NCBI GenBank assembly: GCA_004352715.1
Contig: SCFE01000016.1
Location: 971,885 to 1,035,884 of the forward strand
From: Hofstenia miamia
Lineage: Eukaryota > Xenacoelomorpha > Acoela
Direction of reading: 5' to 3'
DNA length: 64,000 nucleotides
The notes below the pieces were generated by a model. The model worked only from the letters and a program-made list of their open reading frames with translations. It did no database searches and was not told the DNA's origin. Positions 1 through 12,459 of this stretch are shown piece after piece. Position numbers and translations under genes: made by a program. Position 1 is the first letter of the stretch. Every line of letters begins with the position of its first letter.

Positions 1-1005
1 TGTGTAGTGCTAAAAATAATGCAAGCTGAGAAGGGTGTGTAGCATAATCCAAAGCATAATGCTGCTCAAAGAAGAAAGAAGATCAGATGATTAGCCAAAA
101 CTAAGATCAAATTATGATTATTGATTAAAAAACAATTTAAGTTTAATTATCAGATTATCTTTGTAAATGCAACCAAGTATCAATATAGCAAATTAGTACT
201 TGTTGTCAAATTTGTCCAAATGAAGGGGGCGAACTCTCTTCCATTATTTTTAGCCATTTTTGGCAAACAATATAAATTTGAATTTCAAATGACAGGTACT
301 TTTTGGAAGTTAACAATAAATATGTGAGAAATCATTTTGGAAATTGTTGAAGTAAATTCTTTGAAAATCTTATCTTTAGATTTTATATTGGTTTGCTTAT
401 TTATACAGAATGTCAAGCTAAACAGTAAATGCAGTAGTAGTGGTTTGGGCACATATCAGGAGCAACTCAAGGGTCCTTGATCCACAATATGAACCTGCAT
501 TTATGTTAAGTATATGAATAGGAGTTTTTTTCTGTTTAGCTGGCAACTGATTCTTTGGTTTACATGTAACCAATAATTGATATCAGCAAAAGGGCTGGAT
601 AGCCTACCATAGGTTATACATATTTTATCTTATAGACTTAATTGACCTATAATAGACTGATAATTAGACCAAGCATGTATTATGTTATTTAAATGTAAGG
701 TAGGAAGCTGCAAGTTATTATGTAACAAATTTTAATTAACTTATCTAAAGCCAATAGTTTTTGGTAATGGATAAATTAATAATTATTAAGCAGCTAGTGA
801 CATTGCAAGGTTGCAAAATGACATAAATACACATTACAAATTGAGGTTAAGTCAGTTACAACTAGCATTAAGAACTACACTGAGTTAGGATAGGGAATAC
901 ATAAGAACATCACTGAGCTGAGGCTTGGAGCCACCTAATCAGCAATGGAAATACAAGTGAGGTGATTCAGAGATCAGAGTCAGCTGGAGGCCATACCCAA
1001 ATCAC
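1..1005 (+). repeat. Left arm of a ~1 kb inverted repeat
   Basis: The first kilobase returns in reverse complement at about 6070-7053. Shared blocks include the outer end (ctaaaaataatgcaagctga near position 10), a block around 860-900 (actgagttaggataggga) and an inner block around 970-1000. The match is imperfect, with many substitutions and small indels. Neither copy has a sustained reading frame. The homology may continue left of the window, so the outer boundary is unknown. The arm lies directly before the gypsy pol remnant. Confidence 0.85.
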
Positions 1006-1189
1006 AGAGCAGAGCTATGATTGCAAAGTACCTAAACAGTATCTAGTTACTTTAGTTAAGTGAAGATTAACAAAAGCATACACAACATCAGAGTAAATAG
1101 CTAACATGCATACATCCCTACCCGCTTAGACAAAGAACAATAATTCAAATAATTTAATCTACTTTAACACTTGGTAGCAGATGCTACAA

Positions 1190-3330
1190 TAGCCCTACAT
1201 GGCTCCCACTGTTTTCATTAAGCAAGGCAACAAATACCACCTCTGCATTGATTTCCAAAAACTCAATGATGTTACTGTGAAAGATGCAGATGCACTCCCA
1301 CACATCAAAGATCTTCTTCACAATGCCAGTTGATATAAATTGTTCAGCTGCCATGACCTGTGCAAGGCCTTCTGACAGGTGCCAATGAAGCCTTCAAACA
1401 TTTCAAAGACCACCTTCATAACTCCCTACAGCCTCTTTGAATGGAAGTATATGGCCTTGGGGCTCTGTAATGGCCCTGCCACTTTCCAGCATTATGTTAC
1501 CTGCATACTTAGGAATGGAGCCAATATGCTTGAACCTGGCATAATGGTGTATATGGATGTATTCTCATTTCCAGTGATGCATTCTCAGAACACCTGGAAA
1601 GGCTTGGATGCACTCTCAGCTTGTTATATGAGTCTGGTCTTTGAGTCAATGGGAACAAGTGCTCTTTGTTACAGCCTCACATTACCTTTTTAAGAAGGAT
1701 TCTTGAGCCTGGTCACATCTCCATTAAGAATGATGTGAAGGACCATCTTGAAAAAATCAAGACTCTCCATTCTTGTAGGGATGTGCAGTGACTCATGGGA
1801 TTCTTGAATTACTATGGCGCCTTTATCATGGAATTAGCTAATAAAATGAGACACATCTCTAACCTACTATGGTGCAACATCAAATTTAGATGGAGCTGGA
1901 GCAAGCAAGAAGAGCTCAATAATGTTAAGAAGGAACTTAGAAAAATTCCCAGCCTAAATACACCAGACTATTCAAAGTAATTTCTTATCAACTGTGATGC
2001 TAGTTCTGTTGCTATCAGTGGCATGCTCAGCCAGATAATAGATGGGAAAGAGAGCCCATCCAGTACTTTAGTTGCAAGCTCTGTAATGCTAAATTATGGC
2101 ACAACCAAGTCCAAGATGCTTGCAATAGTCAAGAGCCTGAAGAAGTTTCACTTCTTCATCTTTGGTCACCAATTCAAGGTATGCACCAACAATTCAGAGC
2201 TGGCATAGCTAAAGAAATTTTCCAGGGACAAGTCTAGCATTGTTGCCTGATGGATAGAGTATCTGAACAACTTTACCTTTTCTATGAAACATTGTCCAGT
2301 GAGACTGCACAACAATGCAGATTACTGGACTACTCTCCCAAGTTATGAGTGTGACCTCTGCAAGCTGCCTGGAGAGAAGACACTGTTCAGATTTATCCCA
2401 TTCAGTGATTACAAGTATCTGCTTGAGATTAACACAGACTGAAATGGAAATGAGATCCTCCCAATTTTGGTGAAGGAAGAAATCACAGAAAAAGAAATCA
2501 TGCATCATCAGAAGCATAATAAAGTGCTAAGTGAGATCACAGGCAAGTTGAACAACAACAGCTATATACTCAGCCCTAATGCTAACAGATATTTCCAGTG
2601 TTTTAACTGGAAGCTTACCAAGGCAGGCCTACTTTATGCACAAAGCCAGAACAGTTGATTAGCAGTTCCCAAGTATTTCCACAGAGCCCTAGTACAAAAA
2701 ATCCATGAGAAAGGCCTTCTGGGCATCATCCAAACCAAGCAAACATTTAACACAAGATATGTGACCATTGGTATTCATGCCACTGTCCAGGATGTCATCA
2801 AGAAGTGTACCACCTGTCTGTTGCAGGGAGCAGGATATTTCCTGGAGCAGTGAGCTGAGCTGCACATCAGAGCTGCTGAACAAACAACCAAAGTTGTTCA
2901 CATGGATATAGAGAAGCTCTCTCATGACAATGAGGGGTACCAGTACCTCCTCATACTCATAGACCACTTTACAAAATATGCTCAACTCATTCCCCTCAAC
3001 AGCACTACCACTGAGGTTATCAGGGAAAAAGTGGTCAAGGAATGGGTTCTCAAGTTCAGGCCTATGGAGCACCTAATCTCAGATCACAGCCCCAATTCAA
3101 GAACCACCTTATGGAAACCCTAATGAAGTAACTTGAAATATTACATGAATTTACCACTGCATACCATCTACAGTCTGGAGTTGTTGAGTGACTTAATCAT
3201 ACTGTTATCAAGTTAATCTGAGTTGCCCTTGCCTGTGCAGCTGGAAGGAATTGGAAATGTGTCATTGAGGTAGTGGAATACTTCTATAACACTGCCATGA
3301 GGAAGACAACCTCTCTGAGGTTGAGTATGA
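1190..3330 (+). pseudogene. Ty3/gypsy retrotransposon pol remnant (RT, RNase H, integrase)
   Basis: Translation across frames gives the gypsy order. Reverse transcriptase is at about 1195-1690 (CIDFQKLND, FITPYSLFEWKYMALGLCNGPATF). RNase H is at about 1980-2400 (NCDASSVAISGMLSQI, then LHNNADYWTTLPSYE). The integrase zinc region is at about 2690-2830 (HEKGLLGI and CTTC survive; the second zinc His is gone). The integrase core is at about 2900-3120 (YLLILIDHFTKYAQLIPL). The RT active-site motif reads YMDV instead of YxDD. Stops and frame changes run throughout, so this is dead. It is related to the antisense copy at 40.5-42.9 kb, which shares the LHNNxDxWTxLPxY block. No gag or protease is seen immediately upstream. 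Confidence 0.9.
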
Positions 3331-3628
3331 TACTAATCCCAGTAATAGTAGCAACATTACTATTAATTGTGCTTTGCCTAAACGTAAAGTTAGGGACCAA
3401 GAGTACCTAGATCATTTAAATAACCAAGATTGGGAATTTAATTAATCTTTGTGTTTAGGAAACTAAGCTGTATCAGATGAAAAGAACCAAGAATCAACTG
3501 CCCATGAGGAGATGAGTGAGGCAAATACACAACCCCTGTATGCTGAGATGACACCCCCCATTGAGCAAATGAGAGTGTATCTTGAAAGAGAGGAAGGATG
3601 CAGGAGGATTCAAGTAGCAGACCACATG

Positions 3629-3765
3629 ACTACTTGGGGTGCCAAATAGCTCCTCAGGAGCGTGATTCCCTGCAACTACATGGGGCGCCAAATAGCCCCT
3701 CAGGAGCAAACCTTGGATGAATACTTGGGGCGCCAAATAGCCCCTCAGGAATCTGAGGAGTCAAG
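3629..3765 (+). repeat. Three-copy ~46-bp tandem repeat with a GC hairpin core
   Basis: Three units start near 3629, 3675 and 3720. They share a core reading tggggcgccaaatagcccct, followed by caggag. Each core can fold as GGGGC, an 8-nt loop, GCCCC. The first unit has GGGGT and GCTCC, where most pairs survive as wobbles. The array lies between the integrase remnant and the unidentified ORF region and is far more GC-rich than its surroundings. Confidence 0.8.
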
Positions 3766-3899
3766 TAAGTACAGAGTGCCTTTTGCTAACTTAAGCACGA
3801 ACTTAAGTACTAACACACAAACACCTTGCATTGACTTGATAACCCCCTCTAGTCCTGGCCCTTCATCACATGCTTCTACAGGTGTTAGGTCCCAATGAA

Positions 3900-5990
3900 A
3901 CAAAGAATGGCAGCACAAAGTTTCCAAGGTAGAAACAAGGAACAAGCTATGTTGGACTTACAACACAAAGAACCTCACATGCTCAGTGGAGATTATTCCA
4001 TTTGTTATCAATGCAGAGCATAGGCCCAAGGTTAACACAATTATATTCTATGACTTTAAGATGCATGGAGGACTAAGAAGGCCTTATTGGCAGAGCACCA
4101 TCCACACTATGTTTGACAAAAATTTCAACCTAATGCACCTATGGCAACATTCAGAAATTTGAATGTGTTAACATTGATTTTGAGAATTTACTGGTTGTTT
4201 ATTTCTTCTGAGTTGGTGAGATTACTCAACCCAAAATCATGGAAAAAATTGAGATTGCATACAGGTTAGCCAAGGTTGAGAATATCTGGCTGGTGATGTT
4301 TGTTAAGGAGGAGTACCAGGATGAGATACTGGAGGACGTTGTTAACCTCCACTTCTGGATGGAAAATTTCAAAATACTTTACACTCATTATTACCATCCC
4401 ACCAGCATGTACCAGTTTGGCATCTTTTTGATAACAAAACTTATCTATACTGACCTCTTGCTGTGTAAGAAGATGCCTATGCATTGTCTCACCATTGACA
4501 CTAGATTAATTATCAATGCTGTTACCCAGTCACAAACACTGGAGTCTATTTCAGCTAACTGGCTTGGTCTTGCATTAGTCACAAATATGCATGTTAGTTT
4601 CATGTTCTCCCAGAGCTCAGCAATGCTGGCAGAAATTGATGAAGTCTGGAACAACCTCAAGGTGGATAGGAACCCCGAGTCTGTTTGGCCCACAATTAAT
4701 ATCCACAGCCCTATTTCACAGTATTCCAGATTGGTTGAGAGGCTCCTTTTCAAGCTCTGCATAGCATATATGTCACAGGACCATCAGAATTTCAAGGAAC
4801 ATTTGTTTTCAGAAGAGTTCATGCCTCCTATCCAATCTCATGGAGCCATTTGGGTTCTATCTATCTTTTTAACGCAAGACCCAAACATTCAGCTTCCACT
4901 CAATCAAAGTGCCAGAGAGTGCCTAGCTAGAAAGTGCATGCATGAGCTGGCCATCTGCCCTGCCACATGGAAGATAAAGAATTAGTTACTCCAGTCTTGC
5001 TTGCCTCTGTCTTTGCTGGGGAAGACCAAAAAAGCAATGGAAAGATTCGAGAACTTTTATGCTCACCTCATTGGTGCCAGTAGCTCATTAGGACGCATTA
5101 TGCTGCCAATGATTGTCAACCACTTGGGTGTTGCTTTTGCTGACCTCAACATCTTTTCTGAAACCCTCTGGAAATACATGTGGGGAGCTACAGCCAAATG
5201 AAATTCCCATCTCTCAAATTTGACGATGCACCACTCTGCACTAGCCACTTAATCTGCCATGACCACAGGTCTACCCAATGATTTCTAGAGCTAGTGGCTC
5301 ACTACAATGTGCATATGAAGACAGATATTCTGTTTGGCTTAGAGAAGATGAATTATGCCAAGTGTGGGTACAGTACAAGCCGCCAAGGATGGTTTGATCA
5401 TCCTGATCACAGTTATTGAGCAGAAAATGTGCTCACCTGAACAGTTTTATTGTGAGGAAGAACTAGTAGCATCATCTGCTGTTGAAGTGTCCCACAGCAT
5501 GCAAGTGCTACTCAAATCTATTAACATGCAAAAGTTCTCAGGAGTTGCAAACTCCCCAATACCTACAGCAGCCTGGTCTATTACAGAAGACAAAAGAATC
5601 CTAACCATCAAGCACCAACCTGAGGAGTTTGCCAAGAAGCTCTCTATCATTAGTGACATAATCAAACAAAACTGAGACAATGACATATTAGGCTTGATGA
5701 CATGGTGCCTCACTAAAATGTTTATGAAAGAGGAACTTGTGCTTCTACAATTGCCTGGGTGACAAATAGCCCTTGACATAGAATGTACCACCTCCTGTCT
5801 TCAGATCTCAGATTCACAAATCCTCAAGCTCTGTGAGCATAGACTCTGCAGCCAGTTTTGGGATTCAAATAAGGATGCTAATATAAATTATCCAGTTACT
5901 ATTGGGACCACTACACTACGGGAAAAAGTTGTGCTAGATAATGTAGAAGATAAACACAACCTGCTCTGCATTCCTCCACCATGTATCATG
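3900..5990 (+). pseudogene. Unidentified retroelement-linked coding region
   Basis: I do not recognise this protein. The longest open stretch is 4239-4985 (248 codons). Shorter in-line stretches are at 3900-4160, 5001-5201, 5355-5675 and about 5820-6020. Residue use looks protein-like (for example WLGLALVTNMHVSFMFSQSS and LLCIPPPCIMTPLILPSLL), so it is probably one long decayed reading frame of some 600-700 residues. No transmembrane segment, zinc knuckle or catalytic motif is clear. It sits 3' of the integrase, where some gypsy elements carry an extra or envelope-like gene; that is only positional inference. It could also be a displaced gag. Confidence 0.45.
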
Positions 5991-6069
5991 ACTCCCCTCA
6001 TCCTACCATCATTACTCTGATAGGATGTATATTACTATTAACCTCACATTTTCACAGTTTTCTTCCCAT

Positions 6070-7053
6070 GATTTCACTATGGCCTCTGGCCAACTCTGAT
6101 CTCCAAATCAATTCACATCTGCGTGCCTCTGTTGTTGGTTGAGTTGTTCCAAGTGTCAGCTCAACAAAGTAACTTATGTGTTCCCTATCCTAACTCAGTG
6201 CAACCCTCAAGGCTGGATATAACTGACTTAAACTCAATATGTAATGTGTAATTTTGTACTTGGCAACTTGGCAATGATACTAGCTGCTTAATAAATATTA
6301 CTTCAGCTATTACCAAAAACTATTGGCTTTAATTAATGTAAATAAACAAAGTAAATAGTTACTTGCAGCTTCCTACCTTACATTTAGATAACAACACATG
6401 CTCAGTCTATTTATCTGTCAAATTATAGGTCACCTAATTAATCAAGATAATGTAATATAAATATAAACTATGGTAGGCTAACTAGCTTTATCTCTGAAAG
6501 TAAATAATTTGATACATGTAAATGAATGAATCAATACTCAGCTAAATGGAGAAAAATTCCTATTCATAGCCCTAATGCAAATACAGGTTCATGGCTTGGA
6601 TCAAGGACCCTTGAATCACTCCTGATGTGTGCCCAAGCCACTACTAATGATCTACTGTTTAGCTTTACATGATTTATAAATAAGCAAACCAAATGAAATC
6701 TAAAGGTAAGATTTTTGAAGAATTTACTTCAACAGTTTTCCAAATTGATTTTCACTCTATTTATAGTTAAATTCAAAAAGTACCTGTTGTTTGAAATTTG
6801 AATTCTATCATCTGCCAAAAATGGCTAAAAATAATGGAAGTGTTATTGCCCCCTTCATTTTGTCAAATTATTCATCAACAAGTACTAATTTGATATATTG
6901 TTTCTTAGTTGCATTTTACAAACATAATGATGATAATTAAATTTAAATTGTTTTTAATCAATAAATAATAATTCAATCTTAATTCTGACTAATCATCTGA
7001 TCTTCTCTTTTTAGCAGCATTATGCCCTCCTCAGCTTGCATTATTTTTAGTAC
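6070..7053 (-). repeat. Right arm of the ~1 kb inverted repeat
   Basis: Reverse complement of 1-1005. The inner end (ctatggcctctggccaactc near 6078) and outer end (cagcttgcattatttttag at 7032-7050) both match the left arm. The two arms enclose about 5 kb holding the gypsy pol remnant and the unidentified ORF region. A gag-like antisense reading frame begins just outside this arm, so the arm could be internal sequence of a second, oppositely oriented element instead of a true terminal repeat. Confidence 0.85.
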
Positions 7054-7099
7054 AGCTCATTCTCTGTGGACTAATTCATAAGCTTTTCTAATTATTGTT

Positions 7100-8260
7100 T
7101 CTGCATGGGGATTGCTCCAGCCTATAGTCACAAATTCAGGTTGTTTTGTCATTTTGAGACCCACCTCTCTTTCTGTTGTTACAGTACTGTGATAGTGTAA
7201 AAAATTGGCTTTTCAATGTTTTCTGAGATTGGTGTTATCTCTCTGAGATCATTCATTTTGGCTGAAGAAATTTCGTAGAATTTTCTATAGAGATGTATGC
7301 CTTTTATTACTATCATCAATGTCATTTGCTTGTCTGCTCTACTTGTATGCGCCATTTCTTCACGTATTGTTGTGTTCAGTTAGAAAAATGTGAATACTTT
7401 CCTGAGGCTTCTTGTATTTGCTACATCTTTATAGAAAAAACTTATGTTGTCTCTAACTTCTTCCTCTGTGATCATTGTTGGGTCATTCTTGTTTAATCTT
7501 ATCATCATTACTATTTCTATGTGCTTTGTGGCATTGTAGAATTGATATTTCTTGTCCCACAGATCCAGCCATACTACATCATTTACTCCTGAAAACAGCA
7601 TTATCACCTTTGTTATGCATTTGTCTATTTTGTCTCTCAATTCTTTCAGTTGCTCATTTATTGGTTTGCCTTGTGTGTATAGTTGGTAGGGAGTTATCAC
7701 TCCTTCAACATATACTCATTCTTTGTTACCATTGTTGAGCATTATTTCTTTTGTTTTCTTGTAATCCTCTCTATGAACTATTGCTTTGGCTTTTTCCTTG
7801 GTGTTAACATATGTCTTGTACTCATGTAAGAATGTCTTTGTGATTTTTACATTTTTCAGTATCCTCCATCTTGGGAGTACCATTGGGATGGAGACTGTCT
7901 CTGGTGGGTGGTGCAAATGAGGATCTTTGTTTTTATGTGTTTTTCTATTTCTCTGTAATCCTCAAATGTTGTTGGTGCTGTTGCCAGTCCAATCATGGCT
8001 GGGTAATTCATTTTGCTATCTTTCAGTGTGTCCTAAAAGATCTGTGTCAATCCCCTTCTGCTCATTTTTATGCGAATTTTTTCATTTATTTCTAATTTTG
8101 ATGTGATACATTCTACATCCACAGCTAGTTGGTTACATGGTTTCAGCATTTCTTCTAGTTCTGTTTTTGTGAATGCCTCTGTGAACATAAGTTTCATTGA
8201 TTTGACAATTTACTCTTCTTTTATGTACTGGTAATTTCTGGAGCAAATCTCCTCTGACTC
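7100..8260 (-). pseudogene. Gag-like fragment of an LTR retroelement, antisense
   Basis: On the - strand, broken frames from about 8230 down to 7380 give a charged, helix-prone protein without cysteines. Pieces are NYPAMIGLATAPTTFEDY (about 8010-7940), then a lysine-rich stretch at 7916-7716, then a 106-codon frame at 7700-7380 (KPINEQLKELRDKIDKCI). The GL-x-APTTFEDY pattern followed by a basic coiled region resembles the C-terminal half of gypsy gag. No zinc knuckle is seen. Assignment rests on composition and on the neighbouring gypsy sequences, so it is tentative. Confidence 0.4.
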
Positions 8261-8269
8261 TTATGTTAT

Positions 8270-9700
8270 TTTTATCTTGACTAAAAATTAGTCAAGCAAG
8301 GGGGTGTATAGAGTCACTCAGGGCACCTACTTGATTTTAATTAATTGTCATTTGTATTAGTGCTAAGTGCTGCATTAATTTAGTTTGTGATGTCACTGTG
8401 TCATTTTGATTTTTCATTTTGCATGCAGTAATTCAAACTTATAATTATTTATCCCCTTGATTTAGATTAATGTGTGATCACTCCATAATTTTGCAAGGGA
8501 ACTCAAGCTACAAGTTTTGTAAATACCAAACAGGTAATAATTCACAAATTGTTATAAATATCTGAAAGACTTGAAGTAAATGCACAATAGATTTAGTCTC
8601 ACTTCAATCATCTTTGCTTTTTCTAAATCATTTATTACTCTAACACTTTTTAGATCTTTGATGGATTATTTTGTAATAATAATTGCTTAAGTTCTTTCAA
8701 CAATTTTGGAGTTACTCTGCTGTGTTTAGGGTGACAACACACTCTCTTCCAGTTGGCAGCCCAAATCATGTTACTGTATTAAGTTATGGCTAAGGTTAGG
8801 TATAGGAGAATAACAACTTTATTTTATTGTTTCTATTTGTACATGCACTTACACTGTGATGATAATATACTGCTGGTGTACATGAATGCATGGCAAATAC
8901 ATGAGATGTAATTATTTATTTACATAGGCTGAGGAAATATGAACAATTGAGATCTGGTTTATTTGAGCTAGAAATTAACAACTTGAGACACACAATTAGC
9001 ACCTTGGTGAGCTTGGATCTGTTTGTGGATACTGCTTCAGCATGATGCCATGCAAATTGGTTGCTTTTAGAGAGGAGTCCTTGGTGGAATATTTTCTGTT
9101 CCTTTATTGAACTGGCAAACTACCAATGTTCTGCTTTTCTATTAGAACAATGGTAGCCTTTGCAACCTTCTGCTTATGAATTGATTTCCCTACTACCACT
9201 GGAGTAGTCAGAGCCCCCTCCCCACAATTCTACACAATGAATGTTTCTTGGCTTAAGTGTTTAGGCTTAGGCGTAGACTTTGAATAATGTATATCTTTGT
9301 GAACAGTGTCAGTTTAAAGAAAACAAACACCACATACTTTTTGAAGTCTGAATATTGCAAGCAATTTTCACAGTAACTGATAATATATAATATAAATAAG
9401 TTTGGTGGTCTATAGAAATTACAATGAAAAAAAATATTTTGAAGCAATTAATTACACCAAATAGATATTTGAAGCTAAAATTGCTCAAATTCAAAATTGA
9501 AATATGTCTGAAGAGAACATAACCAAAAATGCCAATCCTAATCTCTAGCTCAACCAGTAGAATGAGAACAAATAAGTATTTTCTATGAATTCATTTTTTG
9601 CTTTAGATAGTTGGAAAATGAATATTTTTAGACTTTATACTCTTAGAATTTACAAAAATTGGTAAAACTTGAATAAGTCAGAATTCTTAAAAAGTATATT
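8270..9700. other. Non-coding stretch, no recognised gene
   Basis: AT-rich sequence with no supported coding region. At 8279-8297 there is a short hairpin (gactaaaaattagtc). At 9408-9460 there is a copy of the right-arm motif of the foldback repeat (tctatagaaattacaatgaa), in the same orientation as the one at 10428. Confidence 0.5.
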
Positions 9701-9711
9701 ATTTCTTTTCA

Positions 9712-10560
9712 TTGTGCTTTGTTTTCAATGTATTTTCCTTTCAATGTATTTTCAGTGTTATCTCTAATTTTTGATGTATTTTTATCTATTTTCTGCATGC
9801 CAAATTTGTCACCTGCATCAGTCAATAATCAGTAATTAATGATTAATCAATCAATCAAAAAGCATTATAGAATTCAGTGAAAGTGACTTTCTTGCAAATA
9901 AAATGATGTTAATTGCAAAAAATATTCAAACTAAAATTTTGTGAAATAGCTCCATTGATATTGATATTTTTGTTCCAATGGAAAGTGTTGCAATTTGTAG
10001 TTTTAATGTAAGGTTGCTACTTTTTATCAACATATGAAATCTTGAAACCAACATAGGGGAATCTTGAGATCAATATAGCAAATCATTATGACAATATGAA
10101 CAAAAATTTAGCATAAATGAGGTATGAAGATTAATAATATTAGATGGGTCATTTAAATTTTCTCATATGTTCATTAACATATTTATCTAGAGTTTTTTAT
10201 GAAATCAAGTATAATATTTTATAATTTAGTGTAGATTACAACTCAATAAATAACTGCTAAAACTAAATTTTGATGTCTCTTTTGATATAATTGATACGTA
10301 TACCTCATTCATGCTAAATTTTTTCTTCATAGTGTCATAACAATTTCCTATGTTGATCTCAAGGTTCTTTATGTCAATTTCAAGATTTCGTATGTTGATA
10401 AAAAGTACCAACCTTAATGTAAATTTGGTCTATAGAAATTACATTGAAAAGAAAATACTTTGAAAAGGAAATTACATCAAAAAGAAAATACATTGAAAAG
10501 GAAATTACTTAGAATGGAAAATAGATCAAAAAGGAAATTACTTAGAATTATGTCTACAAT
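9712..10560. mobile_element. Foldback-type repeat with ~20-bp-period arms
   Basis: The outer left arm (9712-9790) carries degenerate copies of ttttcaatgtattttccttt. The outer right arm (10428-10560) carries the same motif reverse-complemented many times at roughly 20-bp spacing. An inner inverted pair follows: 10005-10130 matches the reverse complement of about 10285-10425, sharing ctttttatcaacatatgaaa and atttagcataaatgaggtat with a few changes. The whole 850 bp could fold into one long imperfect hairpin. No transposase is present, so it would be non-autonomous. Target duplications were not found. Confidence 0.7.
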
Positions 10561-10678
10561 ACATGCAGATTTGTAGTGTAATTAACACATCTGTATTTCA
10601 GAAGACTGTAGTTTAAACTCCTACTGAATCTCATGAATATTGAACATCATTAATATTAACTATAATAATGAACAAGCC

Positions 10679-10740
10679 AGATTTGAACCAGCAACCTCAT
10701 TGGAATGAGTGTGATTCCATTTCACCATTGTTCAATGATT
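10679..10740 (-). repeat. tRNA-like SINE head (A and B boxes)
   Basis: Read on the - strand, TGGTGAAATGGAATCACA fits an A box and GGTTCAAATCT fits a B box, with a short palindrome (CTCATTCCAATGAG) at the anticodon-arm position. The same arrangement occurs at 12460-12524, so this is a dispersed tRNA-derived repeat and not a working tRNA gene. Confidence 0.5.
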
Positions 10741-10764
10741 TACTAATATAATAGCACAAAACAG

Positions 10765-12365
10765 TCAACAATAGAATTGACTTCAGAGAACTTGAACTGA
10801 AACCTAGAAAAAAATAGTTTCTTAGTAGCGCCCTAAGCACTAAGGAACCAATAATTAGGGTTTGCAATCGTTGTTGACAAGCATTTTGGTACAAAGCAAT
10901 ATTAATATCTCATTGAAGCAAACAAAATCAAATTATCAAATGACATATTGCAAGTCTGAGAGTGGAAATGAAATAAGTAAACTACTTGTTTGTGCAATTA
11001 AATTTAAGCAAATACTTTAACTACAATAGCAAATGAAAAACAATTTGTGAAATACTACTAGTGCTTTTACTAATGCAAAACATTCATTCCTTGATTTACA
11101 AAAACGAAAAGCAATGTAAAACTTTTTACAAAAATCAAACTTTTTTAATAAAAATCTACAATAAACATATTACGCATCAATTATAGTTTTTATATTGCAA
11201 GTATTAGCAAGAGTATATACATTATTGCTGTATTCGAACATATACTATGAACCTGTGAACAGCAGGAATGACGTCAAACCAATAGCAAATAAGTAATGGG
11301 ATTAGCAACAAAACCTTAATTTTCTCTAAATATACAAAAAATTGATGCCTGGCACCCTTTTTTTCGTGATTTTCAGCCTAAAATATATAAAATAAGTGTA
11401 TTTTAAAAAAAATCTAAATTTTGTGAAACTCCCCCATACATTGAAAATGAATATACATTGTATATGATTGTTATGCTAAAAACTTTTAGTGTATTTTATC
11501 ACATTTGTTTTTTATTCTATATGCTGATTATTGTATGCCTTGGCTAATACAATAGTTTCATATTATCTTTTGAAATTTATTGCTTGCATCAGTACAGGTT
11601 TTGTACTGCATAAATTGCATTTGCATTTCAATTTGTTATATAGCACTGAAAATATTTAAGACATATATAATGGATGCATCAGTGCATCTTTGTTTATGAA
11701 TCTATAATGTATTAAGGAAACTTTGTATTTTAAAACTATCTTTAACTATTTCTATAAATTTTTAATGTGGAGAAGGCAACATATTAAAATTTTTGATTTT
11801 CAAAAAAATTCATATTGACAGTGCAGGTTTAAAAATTCCGCAGTAAATATTGTGCATGTTTTTGATAATCTTTCTAAGTGGGATTCAATTGCACTATACT
11901 GATTTCTGCACTGAAACTTTTCAATTTTCAGTTAATTAATGATTTATTTATTTATGTATTTACAACTAACAGATTCATAGTCTAAAGATAACACAGCCAT
12001 TTTATTATGGAAAATTACAGGTTGAATCCTGTTGAATCTGATGCATGAAATTGTTGTGGTATTAGTTTGATCTTCTTTAGAGTATTATATATTAGAAAAA
12101 GATGTAACAAGAGGAATTATTGTGCACATGTAGAATATTTATGATTTGCATTGCAATGGTTCAGTACTAATAAATTAAAACCCTTATAAAGTAATTTCCA
12201 GATTCCTGGTTTCCCTCAAACAAATTATACTTAAGTATTAACTGCTCAAGGCAGGAGTCTCATGAGAGAGCTGACTCTCACTCCTTGTTGCCAGGCTAAA
12301 AATAACATTCAGACAAGTTCATGCTATTTCACAGAATAAATAAATTTATTCTTTGTAATGTGACA
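10765..12365. other. Intergenic, no recognised gene
   Basis: AT-rich with only short frames. A CRE-like site with a nearby CCAAT (gaatgacgtcaaaccaat, about 11266-11284) is present, but no transcript start or coding exon can be tied to it. Confidence 0.5.
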
Positions 12366-12369
12366 CATG

Positions 12370-12370
12370 A

Positions 12371-12430
<60 letters not shown>

Positions 12431-12446
12431 TATATATATATTAAAT
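12370..12446. repeat. (TA)n microsatellite
   Basis: Nearly pure TA repeats with one interruption, ending in two short attaaatata blocks. It adjoins the 3' side of the tRNA-like repeat at 12460-12524 (read on the - strand) and may be its tail. Confidence 0.9.
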
Positions 12447-12459
12447 CAAATCAAACAGA

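Noticed and set aside
1-7053. The 1-kb arms as LTRs of the gypsy element
   Set aside because: The copies are inverted, not direct, and no primer-binding site or matching LTR ends were found.
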